The position numbers were made by a program, and so were the translations under genes. A DNA stretch of 23,338 nt from assembly GCA_002298545.1 (NCBI GenBank), contig DBKQ01000103.1, positions 53,795 to 77,132 on the forward strand, read 5' to 3'. The DNA is from Prevotella sp. UBA746 (GTDB lineage Bacteria > Bacteroidota > Bacteroidia > Bacteroidales > Bacteroidaceae). Under the pieces are notes generated by a model. It worked only from the letters and a program-made list of their open reading frames with translations, was not told the DNA's origin and ran no database searches. This document shows, in pieces, positions 7,011 through 13,379 of this stretch; position 1 is the first letter of the stretch; the number at the start of each line of letters is the position of its first letter.

Positions 7011-7844
7011 ATGCGCAAACAATTAAGCAGATTACTGTTTACCTTCGCAGCACTAATGGCTTTCGCCGTAACTGCTGCTGCCGAGGGCAAAGATTCAACT
7101 TCGGCTGTAGCCGCTGCCGATACTGCCCAGGCTGCACAGGGCGTTGCTGCCGCCGACACGACAGACCTCTCTGCCGACCTCGTCGCTATGGACGAGGACG
7201 AGCCGGAGAGCTTCCATCAAGTGCTGAAAACAAAATTTATCGAAGGCTCCGCCGGCTTCATGTCGCTCGTCGCCTTGGCTCTCGTCTTGGGACTCGCCTT
7301 CTGTATAGAGCGAATTATCTATCTGGCACTGAGTGAGATAAATGCCAAGAAGATGATGGCAGATATCGACAAGCAGCTTAGTCAGGGCGATGTGGAAGGA
7401 GCAAAACAACTCTGTGCCGACGTGCGCGGACCTGTTGCAGCCATCTGTCGCCAGGGGCTCGACCGCATCGATGATTCTATCGATGATATAGAGCGTGGCA
7501 TTTCAAGCTACGGTTCCGTGCAGGCGGCAAACCTCGAGAAAGGCTGCTCCTGGATTACGCTCTTCATTGCCATAGCCCCGTCGCTCGGATTCCTTGGCAC
7601 GGTAATCGGTATGGTCATGGCATTTGAACAGATTCAGCAGGCAGGCGACATCAGTCCTACTATCGTTGCATCGGGAATGAAGGTGGCTCTTATAACTACA
7701 ATCTTTGGTATCATTGCAGCCCTCATCCTTCAGGTGTTCTACAATTATATCCTCTCGAAGATAGAGCATATCACGAGCCAGATGGAGGAGTCGGCAATCT
7801 CGCTGCTCGATTCTATAATGAGGTATAAGAGTTGTAAGATTTAG
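7011..7844 (+). CDS. exbB: MotA/TolQ/ExbB proton channel protein
   Basis: A 277-residue ExbB-like protein. It has a signal-peptide-like N-terminus (1-24, ending TAAA), then a low-complexity Ala/Asp/Thr stretch (25-65). Membrane segments lie at about 82-105, 180-203 and 223-246, with the conserved motif APSLGFLGTVIGMVMAF at 189-205. ExbB pentamers surround ExbD and form the inner-membrane proton channel that drives TonB. The extra N-terminal signal segment is longer than in E. coli ExbB. It lies in an operon after tonB and before a small membrane protein and two exbD genes. Confidence 0.9.
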   Translation: MRKQLSRLLFTFAALMAFAVTAAAEGKDSTSAVAAADTAQAAQGVAAADTTDLSADLVAMDEDEPESFHQVLKTKFIEGSAGFMSLVALALVLGLAFCIERIIYLALSEINAKKMMADIDKQLSQGDVEGAKQLCADVRGPVAAICRQGLDRIDDSIDDIERGISSYGSVQAANLEKGCSWITLFIAIAPSLGFLGTVIGMVMAFEQIQQAGDISPTIVASGMKVALITTIFGIIAALILQVFYNYILSKIEHITSQMEESAISLLDSIMRYKSCKI

Positions 7845-7852
7845 GCTAATCA

Positions 7853-7933
7853 GCCTATTAGGCCTATTATGCCCATTATGCCCATTATGCCCATTATGCC
7901 TACTATGCCTACTATGCTCATTATGCCTAATAA
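7853..7933 (+). repeat. 9-bp tandem array between exbB and the small membrane protein
   Basis: Nine units in perfect phase: GCCTATTAG, GCCTATTAT, GCCCATTAT three times, GCCTACTAT twice, GCTCATTAT, GCCTAATAA. Each junction makes an ATG, giving a repeating Met-Pro-Ile/Thr reading frame. From 7869 this frame is open into the downstream gene. Confidence 0.92.
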
Positions 7934-7961
7934 AAAAATCCCCTCTCAAAAAAAAACTCCA

Positions 7962-8459
7962 ATGAAAAAGCTTAATCAATTAAAAACCGACCAGATATCC
8001 TCCCGTGTGCTTTATGCCACGGTAGGGCTCACGGTAGTTGTCTTTGCTTTATTTTATCTCGTTGGCTACAACGCACCATATCTGTTCGACCCCACATACA
8101 ATGCTCCGGTGCTTACAGACCTCGTCCTTGTGCTCATGTATCTCATGACGGCGATTGCCTTGGGCGTTGCCGTATATTCCGTGGTAAAGGGTGGACGCAC
8201 ACGGTCGTCAGAGAAGATTGTCAACGGGGTGCCTGTGGCAAAGATTGCGTGGGGCACGGTGGCGTTCGTAGCCGTATTGCTCGTCGTAACATTCATTGCC
8301 GGTTCTTCCGAGCCGCTGAAGGTAAACGGCACTCTGTTCTCCGATGCCTTCTGGCTGAGGCTAACCGATATGTTTATCTATACCTCGCTCTTGCTTATTG
8401 CCGCGGCGGTGGTTGCCGTGGGATACTCGATGTCGGGGATTAACAGAAAAAGAAAATAA
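7962..8459 (+). CDS. Four-helix membrane protein of the Ton operon
   Basis: A 165-residue protein from ATG 7962 (MKKLNQLKTDQ). It has four predicted membrane helices at about 15-37, 48-74, 95-117 and 137-158, short loops and a basic C-terminus (NRKRK). I recognise no catalytic motif. Its position between exbB and exbD, 5 bp before exbD, suggests an accessory part of the Ton motor; small membrane proteins at this place are common in Bacteroidetes Ton operons. The frame is open upstream to 7869 through the 9-bp array, so a longer product starting with MPIMPIMPI is possible. I chose 7962 because the upstream part is pure repeat and the downstream start has an A-rich leader. Confidence 0.75.
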   Translation: MKKLNQLKTDQISSRVLYATVGLTVVVFALFYLVGYNAPYLFDPTYNAPVLTDLVLVLMYLMTAIALGVAVYSVVKGGRTRSSEKIVNGVPVAKIAWGTVAFVAVLLVVTFIAGSSEPLKVNGTLFSDAFWLRLTDMFIYTSLLLIAAAVVAVGYSMSGINRKRK

Positions 8460-8464
8460 CACAG

Positions 8465-8998
8465 ATGATGTTTACTCGTAGAAAACGAAGTGTACCACTG
8501 CTGAACACCACGTCGACTGCTGATATTTCGTTCATCCTGCTGGTGTTCTTCCTCGTCATTTCGTCGATGGATTCCAACAAGGGACTCTCGCGACAGCTCG
8601 CTCCGGCGGAGAAGAACAAGACGGAGGAGACGACGGAGATGGATCGCCGCAACGTGCTCGACATCACTATCGGCACCGGTGGACAGATTGCCGTTGACGG
8701 GAAGTCTGTTGCCGCCGACAAGCTCGCCGACAGAGTGGAGCGGTTTGTTGCCACTTGCCCCTCCAGGGCTACGCATGTGTTGAACGTCATGATGCTGCCG
8801 GATTCTAAGTATGATGACTATTTCCACGTTCAGGATGCTATTTCTAAGGCTTATGGAAATCTGAGAAACAGGCTCGCCGTGGCAAAATGGCACACGCCGT
8901 ATTCGGCTCTCGACGACCAAAGGCGCCGACAGGTGGACAAGGCTATCCCGCAGCGCGTTATGGAGAGTATCGACAAGGGGAAAGGAGGTGAAAGATGA
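8465..8998 (+). CDS. exbD: Biopolymer transport protein ExbD/TolR, first copy
   Basis: A 177-residue protein with a basic cytoplasmic start (RRKRSVP) and one membrane helix at about 18-36. The helix contains the conserved proton-coupling Asp, D20 in STADISFILLVFF. The periplasmic domain (about 60-177) ends in a charged tail. ExbD dimers sit inside the ExbB pentamer and couple proton flow to TonB. Start codons at 8465 and 8468 are adjacent and equivalent. Its stop overlaps the start of the second exbD by 4 bp (ATGA), which indicates translational coupling. Confidence 0.88.
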   Translation: MMFTRRKRSVPLLNTTSTADISFILLVFFLVISSMDSNKGLSRQLAPAEKNKTEETTEMDRRNVLDITIGTGGQIAVDGKSVAADKLADRVERFVATCPSRATHVLNVMMLPDSKYDDYFHVQDAISKAYGNLRNRLAVAKWHTPYSALDDQRRRQVDKAIPQRVMESIDKGKGGER

Positions 8999-9480
8999 TT
9001 CAGTTCAGACGGAAGAGGCGTGAGGTGCCGGCTTTGAATACGGCATCGCTGCCAGATTTGATATTCTCGGTGTTGTTCTTCTTTATCATCGTAACCCACA
9101 TGCGCCAGGATGATGTTCGCGTAAGATACCGCGTGCCAGACGGTACGCAGCTGCAGAAACTTGCCGGTAAGCAGGGTGTTGTACATATTTATATCGGCAG
9201 AACGCAACAGGGGAAAGTTTGTATTCAGATTGCCGACAAGATGGTGGATACTAACGGACTTGTCGACTATGTGTCTCACATCCGTGAGTCTATGTCGCCG
9301 GAAACGGCAGAGCGACTTGTTGTGGCGATAAGTGCCGACCGCAATGTTGACATGCAGACGGTGATGGATGTAAAGCAGGCGCTTCGCCGTGCCAATGCCC
9401 TGAAGGTTACGTTTATCGGAACGGCAGTAGACAAGACGAAATTCAGGAATGGGGAAGGGAAGGGTAAAATACGTGATTAA
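8995..9480 (+). CDS. exbD: Biopolymer transport protein ExbD/TolR, second copy
   Basis: A 161-residue ExbD paralogue. It has a basic N-terminus (RRKRREVPALNT) and one membrane helix at about 19-35 with the conserved Asp D21 (SLPDLIFSVLFFF). A periplasmic TolR-like domain follows, with the motif VVAISADRNVDMQTVMDVKQAL near its C-terminus. The start overlaps the previous exbD stop (ATGA). Two different ExbD proteins beside one ExbB is a common Bacteroidetes arrangement and may allow a heterodimer in the motor. It is the last gene of the operon; hairpins follow. Confidence 0.88.
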   Translation: MIQFRRKRREVPALNTASLPDLIFSVLFFFIIVTHMRQDDVRVRYRVPDGTQLQKLAGKQGVVHIYIGRTQQGKVCIQIADKMVDTNGLVDYVSHIRESMSPETAERLVVAISADRNVDMQTVMDVKQALRRANALKVTFIGTAVDKTKFRNGEGKGKIRD

Positions 9481-9507
9481 TCAATCCATCCCCCCAAAAA
9501 AATAACC

Positions 9508-9576
9508 AATAATGTCCGTTGAAGAATTCTGCCTTTTGTTATAAGATGCAAAGGCATTTCTTCAGCGGACATTATT
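9508..9576 (-). terminator. Long hairpin between convergent exbD and lrp genes
   Basis: The arms begin AATAATGTCCG and end CGGACATTATT. About 19 bp pair, with one wobble (GAAGAA against TTCTTC at the inner end); after an internal loop GCCTTT (9531-9536) pairs with AAAGGC (9550-9555). On the minus strand the stem is followed by a run of seven T (complement of 9496-9502), which suits termination of lrp transcription. The stem is longer than most terminators, so a mobile-repeat origin is possible. Confidence 0.6.
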
Positions 9577-9583
9577 TAAAATA

Positions 9584-9622
9584 AAGAATTTATAATTCTT
9601 AATCGGCATAGCCGAAATTTTT
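9584..9622 (+). terminator. Two short hairpins after the Ton operon
   Basis: A perfect inverted repeat AAGAATT-TAT-AATTCTT spans 9584-9600. It is followed by TCGGC-ATA-GCCGA (9603-9615), then AATTTTT. The second stem with its T-run has the form of a weak plus-strand terminator for the exbD transcript. Confidence 0.35.
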
Positions 9623-9627
9623 CATTT

Positions 9628-10131
9628 TCATTCTTCATTCTCCTCTTCCTCCTCGTCGTCGTCAACAGGAGCATCGACGATAGGCAGCTGGCGGTTGAAG
9701 GCAGAGTTGAACGAGATGATAGTCTCGCTTCTCGACAGTCCCAGCGGCTGGAGCTTATCGTGGATGATATTCAGAAGATTGTGGTTGTTGAGGGCATACA
9801 TCTTAATGAACATGTCGTAGTCGCCCGTGGTGTAGTGGCATTCCACGACCTCAGGAATCTTACGGAGAGCTTCCACAGCCTCGTCGAAATTTTCAGGATG
9901 CTTCAGGTTCAGTCCTACATAGGCGCAAGTTTCGTATCCTATCTTTTCCGGATCGATAATAAACTTCGACCCCTTTATAACTCCGAGGTTCGTAAGTTTC
10001 TGTATGCGCTGGTGTATTGCGGCACCGCTAACGTTGCATGCTCGTGCCACCTCAAGAAATGGAATTCTTGCATCATCTGCAATCAGTCTGAGAATTTTTT
10101 TGTCTAAAGCGTCTAAACTATGATGTGCCAT
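9628..10131 (-). CDS. Lrp/AsnC family transcriptional regulator
   Basis: A 167-residue regulator. It has an N-terminal helix-turn-helix (about residues 6-60, recognition region VSGAAIHQRIQKL at 34-46) and a C-terminal ligand-binding RAM domain (about 66-147) with the motif TTGDYDMFIK (101-110). Proteins of this family form dimers to octamers and respond to amino acids or related metabolites. The protein ends in an acidic tail, about 12 residues of Asp/Glu with one Asn, after PIVDAP, which is longer than in E. coli Lrp. It is transcribed alone, convergent with the Ton operon. Its likely promoter contains a 12-bp palindrome, which suggests autoregulation (inference). The 3' end runs into short CATTCTT-like repeats that cross the stop codon. 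Confidence 0.9.
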   Translation of the reverse strand: MAHHSLDALDKKILRLIADDARIPFLEVARACNVSGAAIHQRIQKLTNLGVIKGSKFIIDPEKIGYETCAYVGLNLKHPENFDEAVEALRKIPEVVECHYTTGDYDMFIKMYALNNHNLLNIIHDKLQPLGLSRSETIISFNSAFNRQLPIVDAPVDDDEEEEENEE

Positions 10132-10169
10132 TCTTCTTTTTTGATTGTATATTTTTTTGTTTTTATTTT

Positions 10170-10183
10170 ACTTTGCAAAGTTA
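10170..10183 (-). promoter_or_regulatory. lrp promoter box with overlapping palindrome
   Basis: CAAAGTTA (10176-10183) reads TAACTTTG on the minus strand, a match to TAnnTTTG placed about 45 bp before the lrp ATG. It overlaps ACTTTGCAAAGT (10170-10181), a perfect 12-bp palindrome and so a plausible operator for a dimeric regulator such as the adjacent Lrp protein. Confidence 0.5.
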
Positions 10184-10305
10184 ATGCTTTTTGCTGAAAC
10201 ATGCAATAGTTTGAAAGTAAAAATCATGCTTTTGGTTATAATCTAAAAGAATGTTGCTTCTTGATTTACTTTAGTTTTCTATTCCTTATTCTTGTCTTTT
10301 CATCG

Positions 10306-10408
10306 TTTCGCCCAAACGCTTCCGGTGTTTCGCCTAAACGCTCCGGGTGTTTCGCCTAAACGCTCTGGGTGTTTCGCCTAAACGCTTCTGGTGTTTCGCC
10401 TAAACGCT
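10306..10408. repeat. 22-bp tandem repeat array
   Basis: Four full units (10306-10327, 10328-10349, 10350-10371, 10372-10393) and one partial (10394-10408). The shared part is TTTCGCCTAAACGCT, followed by a variable seven bases such as CCGGGTG, CTGGGTG or TCTGGTG. Within each junction GTTT and AAAC can pair around CGCCT. The same family appears at window position 1. There are no spacers, so this is not CRISPR. Confidence 0.92.
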
Positions 10409-10557
10409 GACATTACAGGATTTACTTGACAGTTTCTTGATTAATTACTATATAACTATACACTAATTTTTTTTCATGCTAAGAAACTTGTCACATCCAG
10501 TGAAAATAAAATTAAGTCTTGTCGCATAAATTGAAAATAAGAGAAACTATGGGTTCT

Positions 10558-10624
10558 GTTTCATGCGAAACAACATATTTTACCATGTTATGTTGCCAAT
10601 TCTCGCATATAATTATTATTTTTG
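10558..10624 (+). promoter_or_regulatory. Promoter and inverted repeats before flavin reductase gene
   Basis: TATTTTTG (10617-10624) matches the -7 box, with a TTG near 10593-10595 at about the -33 distance. Two inverted repeats lie upstream: GTTTC-ATGC-GAAAC (10558-10571) and CAACATA (10571-10577) with TATGTTG (10589-10595). The second covers the -33 region and could be an operator. Function is inferred. Confidence 0.5.
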
Positions 10625-10657
10625 CAGAATAATTCAGAAATAAACGTATTTGTAATG

Positions 10658-11164
10658 ATGAAAAATATAGATCCGAGAGAATTGACCGACAATTTCTTTG
10701 AAACCATCGGTAAAGAGTGGATGCTTGTTACGGCAGGCGGAAAAGACAACTTCAATATGATGACTGCTTCTTGGGGATGCGTGGGCTGGCTGTGGAACAA
10801 GCCCGTTGCCGTGGCATTCATCCGCCCGGAACGTTTCACCCACGGTATTATCGAGCGTGAAGACAGACTTACGCTGTCGTTTCTCGGCAACAGCGAGCAG
10901 ATGAGAAAGGCATACGCCATCTGCGGATCGAAGTCGGGTAGAGACTGCGACAAGGTGAAGGAGACTGGTTTGCATCCGTTGGAGACCGAAAGCGGAGCCA
11001 TGACCTTCGAGGAGGCTCGCTTGACGCTCGTTTGCCGCAAGCTCTACAAGGACACAATGAAGGAGAGCTCGTTTATCGACAAGAGTCTCGTGCAGTGGTA
11101 TGGCGAGAAGGGCGGATACCATGATGTTTATGTGCTCGAGATAGAACAGTGTCTCGTAAAATAG
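10658..11164 (+). CDS. Flavin reductase-like FMN-binding protein
   Basis: A 168-residue protein of the flavin reductase-like (FMN-binding split-barrel) family. Typical features are the early strand EWMLVTAGG, the motif NMMTASWGCVGWLW, and VAFIRPERFTHGII, which fit an FMN-binding pocket. The usual role is NAD(P)H-dependent reduction of FMN or of an unknown small acceptor in the cytoplasm; the physiological substrate is not known. I chose the ATG at 10658 (MKNIDPREL); the ATG at 10655 directly before it is equally possible. The TTG at 10622 lies inside the -7 box and is unlikely. The gene is followed after 11 bp by a 9-bp array that leads to topB. Confidence 0.82.
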   Translation: MKNIDPRELTDNFFETIGKEWMLVTAGGKDNFNMMTASWGCVGWLWNKPVAVAFIRPERFTHGIIEREDRLTLSFLGNSEQMRKAYAICGSKSGRDCDKVKETGLHPLETESGAMTFEEARLTLVCRKLYKDTMKESSFIDKSLVQWYGEKGGYHDVYVLEIEQCLVK

Positions 11165-11175
11165 TATTATAGGTG

Positions 11176-11274
11176 GTCTTATTGGTCTTATCACTCCTAT
11201 AAGTCTTATCACTCCTATAAGTCTTATCAGTCTTATAACTCCCATAACTCCCATAACTCCCAGTTCTCCTACAA
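11176..11274 (+). repeat. 9-bp tandem array between flavin reductase and topB
   Basis: Eleven units in perfect phase: GTCTTATTG, GTCTTATCA, CTCCTATAA, GTCTTATCA, CTCCTATAA, GTCTTATCA, GTCTTATAA, CTCCCATAA twice, CTCCCAGTT, CTCCTACAA. An A-rich 15-nt leader precedes the topB ATG. The array changes from GTCTTAT-type to CTCCC-type units along its length, linking the two unit classes seen elsewhere. Confidence 0.93.
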
Positions 11275-11289
11275 AAAAAGAAAAAACAA

Positions 11290-13341
11290 ATGATAGTTTG
11301 CATCGCAGAGAAACCAAGCGTAGCCAAAGACATAGCCAAGATTATCGGCGCCAACAGTAGTCACGAAGGCTACATGGAAGGCAACGGATACCAAGTGACG
11401 TGGACCTTCGGACATCTTTGTACGCTGAAGGAACCAGAGGATTACACTCCGCTATGGAAGCGGTGGAGCCTCGGAGCACTGCCGATGATACCGCCGCGCT
11501 TCGGCATTAAACTCATTGAAGACCAGGGAATAAAGAAGCAATTCTCGATTATCGAAAAACTGATGCAGGCTGCCGACGGCATTATCAACTGTGGTGATGC
11601 CGGACAGGAGGGTGAACTCATTCAGCGATGGGTGATGCAGAAGGCTAAGGCCACGTGCCCCGTGAAGCGGCTCTGGATTTCGTCGATGACCGACGAGGCG
11701 ATACGCGAGGGATTTGCCGACCTGAAGCCACAGGAGAACTATCAGCCGCTGTATCTTGCAGGACTCTCCAGGGCTATCGGCGACTGGATCCTCGGTATGA
11801 ACGCCACGCGGCTGTATACGCTGAAATACGGGCAGAACCGACAGGTGCTCTCCATCGGAAGAGTGCAGACGCCTACGCTGGCGCTGATAGTAAACAGGCA
11901 GAAGGAGATTGACAATTTCGAACCGGAACCTTACTGGGTGCTCGCCACCGTATACCGCAATACTACGTTCACCGCCACAAAGGGAAAATTCACTACCAAG
12001 GAGGAGGGAGAAAAAGCGTTTGAAACGATTGCCGGAAAACCGTTCACGGTTACCGACGTTCAGAAGAAAAAAGGCACCGAGGCTCCGCCGCATCTATACG
12101 ACCTCACGTCGCTGCAGGTGGACTGCAACAAGAAATATGCTATGAGTGCCGACATGACGCTGAAGATTATCCAGACGCTTTACGAGCGCAAGCTGACCAC
12201 CTATCCGCGTGTCGACACTCAGTATCTGAGCGACGATATTTACCCCAAGTGTGCCGGAATCCTCAATGGCATAAAGGGATACGAAAACTTGACGCAAGCG
12301 CTGAGGGGAAAACCGCTGAAGAAGTCGAAAAAGGTGTTCGACACGTCGAAGGTAACCGACCACCATGCCATTATCCCAACAGGTGTGCCGGCGCAGAACC
12401 TGAGCGACATGGAGCGCCACGTATACGACCTCATAGCCAAGCGGTTCATCAGCGTGTTCTATCCCGACTGCAAGTTTGCCACGACAACTGTGCTCGGCGA
12501 TGTTGACGGCATAGAATTCAAAGTTACCGGAAAACTTATCCTTGACCCGGGATGGCGCGCAGTATATGCCAAGGACAGCGAACAGCAGGCAGACAATGAC
12601 GACGAGAAGAAACAACAGGACGAGGAGCGCACACTGCCGGATTTCCAGAAGGGCGAGAGCGGGGAGCATACGCCTACCCTGACAGAGAAATGGACTACTC
12701 CGCCGAAATTCTATACCGAGGCTACACTGCTCAGGGCTATGGAAACGGCAGGAAAATTCGTGGACAACGAGGAGCTGCGCGCTGCTCTCAAGGAGAACGG
12801 CATCGGGCGACCGTCGTCGCGTGCCGGCATCATCGAAACACTCTTCAAACGACACTATATCCGAAGGGAACGAAAGAATCTCGTGGCTACGGCAACAGGC
12901 ATAGAACTTATCGACCTTATCAAGGAGGAACTGCTGAAAAGCTGTGAACTGACGGGTATATGGGAAAAAAAACTGCGCGACATTGAGCACAAGACTTACG
13001 ATCCGGCACAGTTTATCAACGAACTGAAGGAACAGATTAACACCATCGTGCATGATGTGCTTGCCGACAACAGTAACCGACGGGTTACGATTCTTACGGA
13101 GGAAGATCTGAAGAAAAAGCGGAAAAAGGCTCCCGCTAAGAAACCAAAGACTGTAAGTACTCAGTCCTCCAAGAACTCCCAGCCCTCCAAAGTCTCCCAG
13201 TCCTCCCAGCCCTCTCATTCTATCATCCCCGGTGCCCCCTGTCCGCTCTGTGGCAAAGGCACGATAATAAAGGGCAAGACTGCCTACGGATGCAGTCGAT
13301 GGCGCGAAGGATGCACATTTAGAATGCCGTTTGCACAATAA
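11290..13341 (+). CDS. topB: DNA topoisomerase III (type IA)
   Basis: A 683-residue type IA topoisomerase. It cuts one DNA strand through a 5'-phosphotyrosine and acts in decatenation and in resolving recombination intermediates. The TOPRIM domain (1-150) shows E7 in AEKPS and CGDAGQEGEL (101-110) with D103 and E107; the second Asp of the classical DxD is Gly here. The catalytic tyrosine is Y305 in KLTTYPRVDT. Other family motifs are SIGRVQTPTL (188-197), DHHAIIPT (357-364) and KENGIGRPSSRA (501-512). A basic linker (606-620) and an S/Q/P repeat (623-644) lead to a four-cysteine zinc ribbon: C651, C654, C668, C675. The S/Q/P linker is encoded by a 9-bp array like those between the genes. This is probably the chromosomal housekeeping enzyme, as no conjugation genes are nearby. 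Confidence 0.95.
   Translation: MIVCIAEKPSVAKDIAKIIGANSSHEGYMEGNGYQVTWTFGHLCTLKEPEDYTPLWKRWSLGALPMIPPRFGIKLIEDQGIKKQFSIIEKLMQAADGIINCGDAGQEGELIQRWVMQKAKATCPVKRLWISSMTDEAIREGFADLKPQENYQPLYLAGLSRAIGDWILGMNATRLYTLKYGQNRQVLSIGRVQTPTLALIVNRQKEIDNFEPEPYWVLATVYRNTTFTATKGKFTTKEEGEKAFETIAGKPFTVTDVQKKKGTEAPPHLYDLTSLQVDCNKKYAMSADMTLKIIQTLYERKLTTYPRVDTQYLSDDIYPKCAGILNGIKGYENLTQALRGKPLKKSKKVFDTSKVTDHHAIIPTGVPAQNLSDMERHVYDLIAKRFISVFYPDCKFATTTVLGDVDGIEFKVTGKLILDPGWRAVYAKDSEQQADNDDEKKQQDEERTLPDFQKGESGEHTPTLTEKWTTPPKFYTEATLLRAMETAGKFVDNEELRAALKENGIGRPSSRAGIIETLFKRHYIRRERKNLVATATGIELIDLIKEELLKSCELTGIWEKKLRDIEHKTYDPAQFINELKEQINTIVHDVLADNSNRRVTILTEEDLKKKRKKAPAKKPKTVSTQSSKNSQPSKVSQSSQPSHSIIPGAPCPLCGKGTIIKGKTAYGCSRWREGCTFRMPFAQ
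13163..13216 (+). repeat. 9-bp tandem array inside the topB coding sequence
   Basis: Six in-frame units (AGTCCTCCA, AGAACTCCC, AGCCCTCCA, AAGTCTCCC, AGTCCTCCC, AGCCCTCTC) have the period and consensus of the intergenic arrays. They encode residues 625-643 as three-residue repeats ending in Ser (QSS, KNS, QPS, KVS, QSS, QPS) between the catalytic core and the zinc ribbon. Confidence 0.88.
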
Positions 13342-13379
13342 AAGAAAAAACTTTGAGTTCTCCTTATATATAATAAGGT
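13342..13379 (+). other. Short gap before porE with a possible repeat remnant
   Basis: The 38-bp gap contains GAGTTCTCC, which resembles one unit of the 9-bp arrays, and a small inverted repeat CCTTAT with ATAAGG (13362-13378) just before the porE ATG. The array identity is tentative. Confidence 0.3.

Larger units (their letters stand above)
10132..10657. other. Divergent intergenic region, lrp to flavin reductase
   Basis: This 526-bp gap holds, left to right: the lrp leader and promoter with a palindrome (10170-10183); about 120 bp of AT-rich sequence with no motif I can name; a 22-bp tandem array (10306-10408); another AT-rich stretch without recognisable features; then inverted repeats and a -7 box ahead of the flavin reductase gene. 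No open frame here looks like a gene. Confidence 0.6.

Noticed and set aside
9508..9576. Miniature inverted-repeat transposable element
   Set aside because: The inverted arms are suggestive, but I see no target-site duplication and no second copy in the window. The T-run on the minus strand makes terminator the simpler reading.
10306..10408. CRISPR array
   Set aside because: The 22-bp units are directly adjacent with no unique spacers, and no cas genes are present.
11073..11354. Minus-strand frame with Gly-Ser-Tyr and Lys-Thr-Asp repeats
   Set aside because: It is an antisense reading of the 9-bp array at 11176-11274 plus the end of the flavin reductase gene. A similar Gly-Arg-Thr frame at 6674-7159 is rejected for the same reason.
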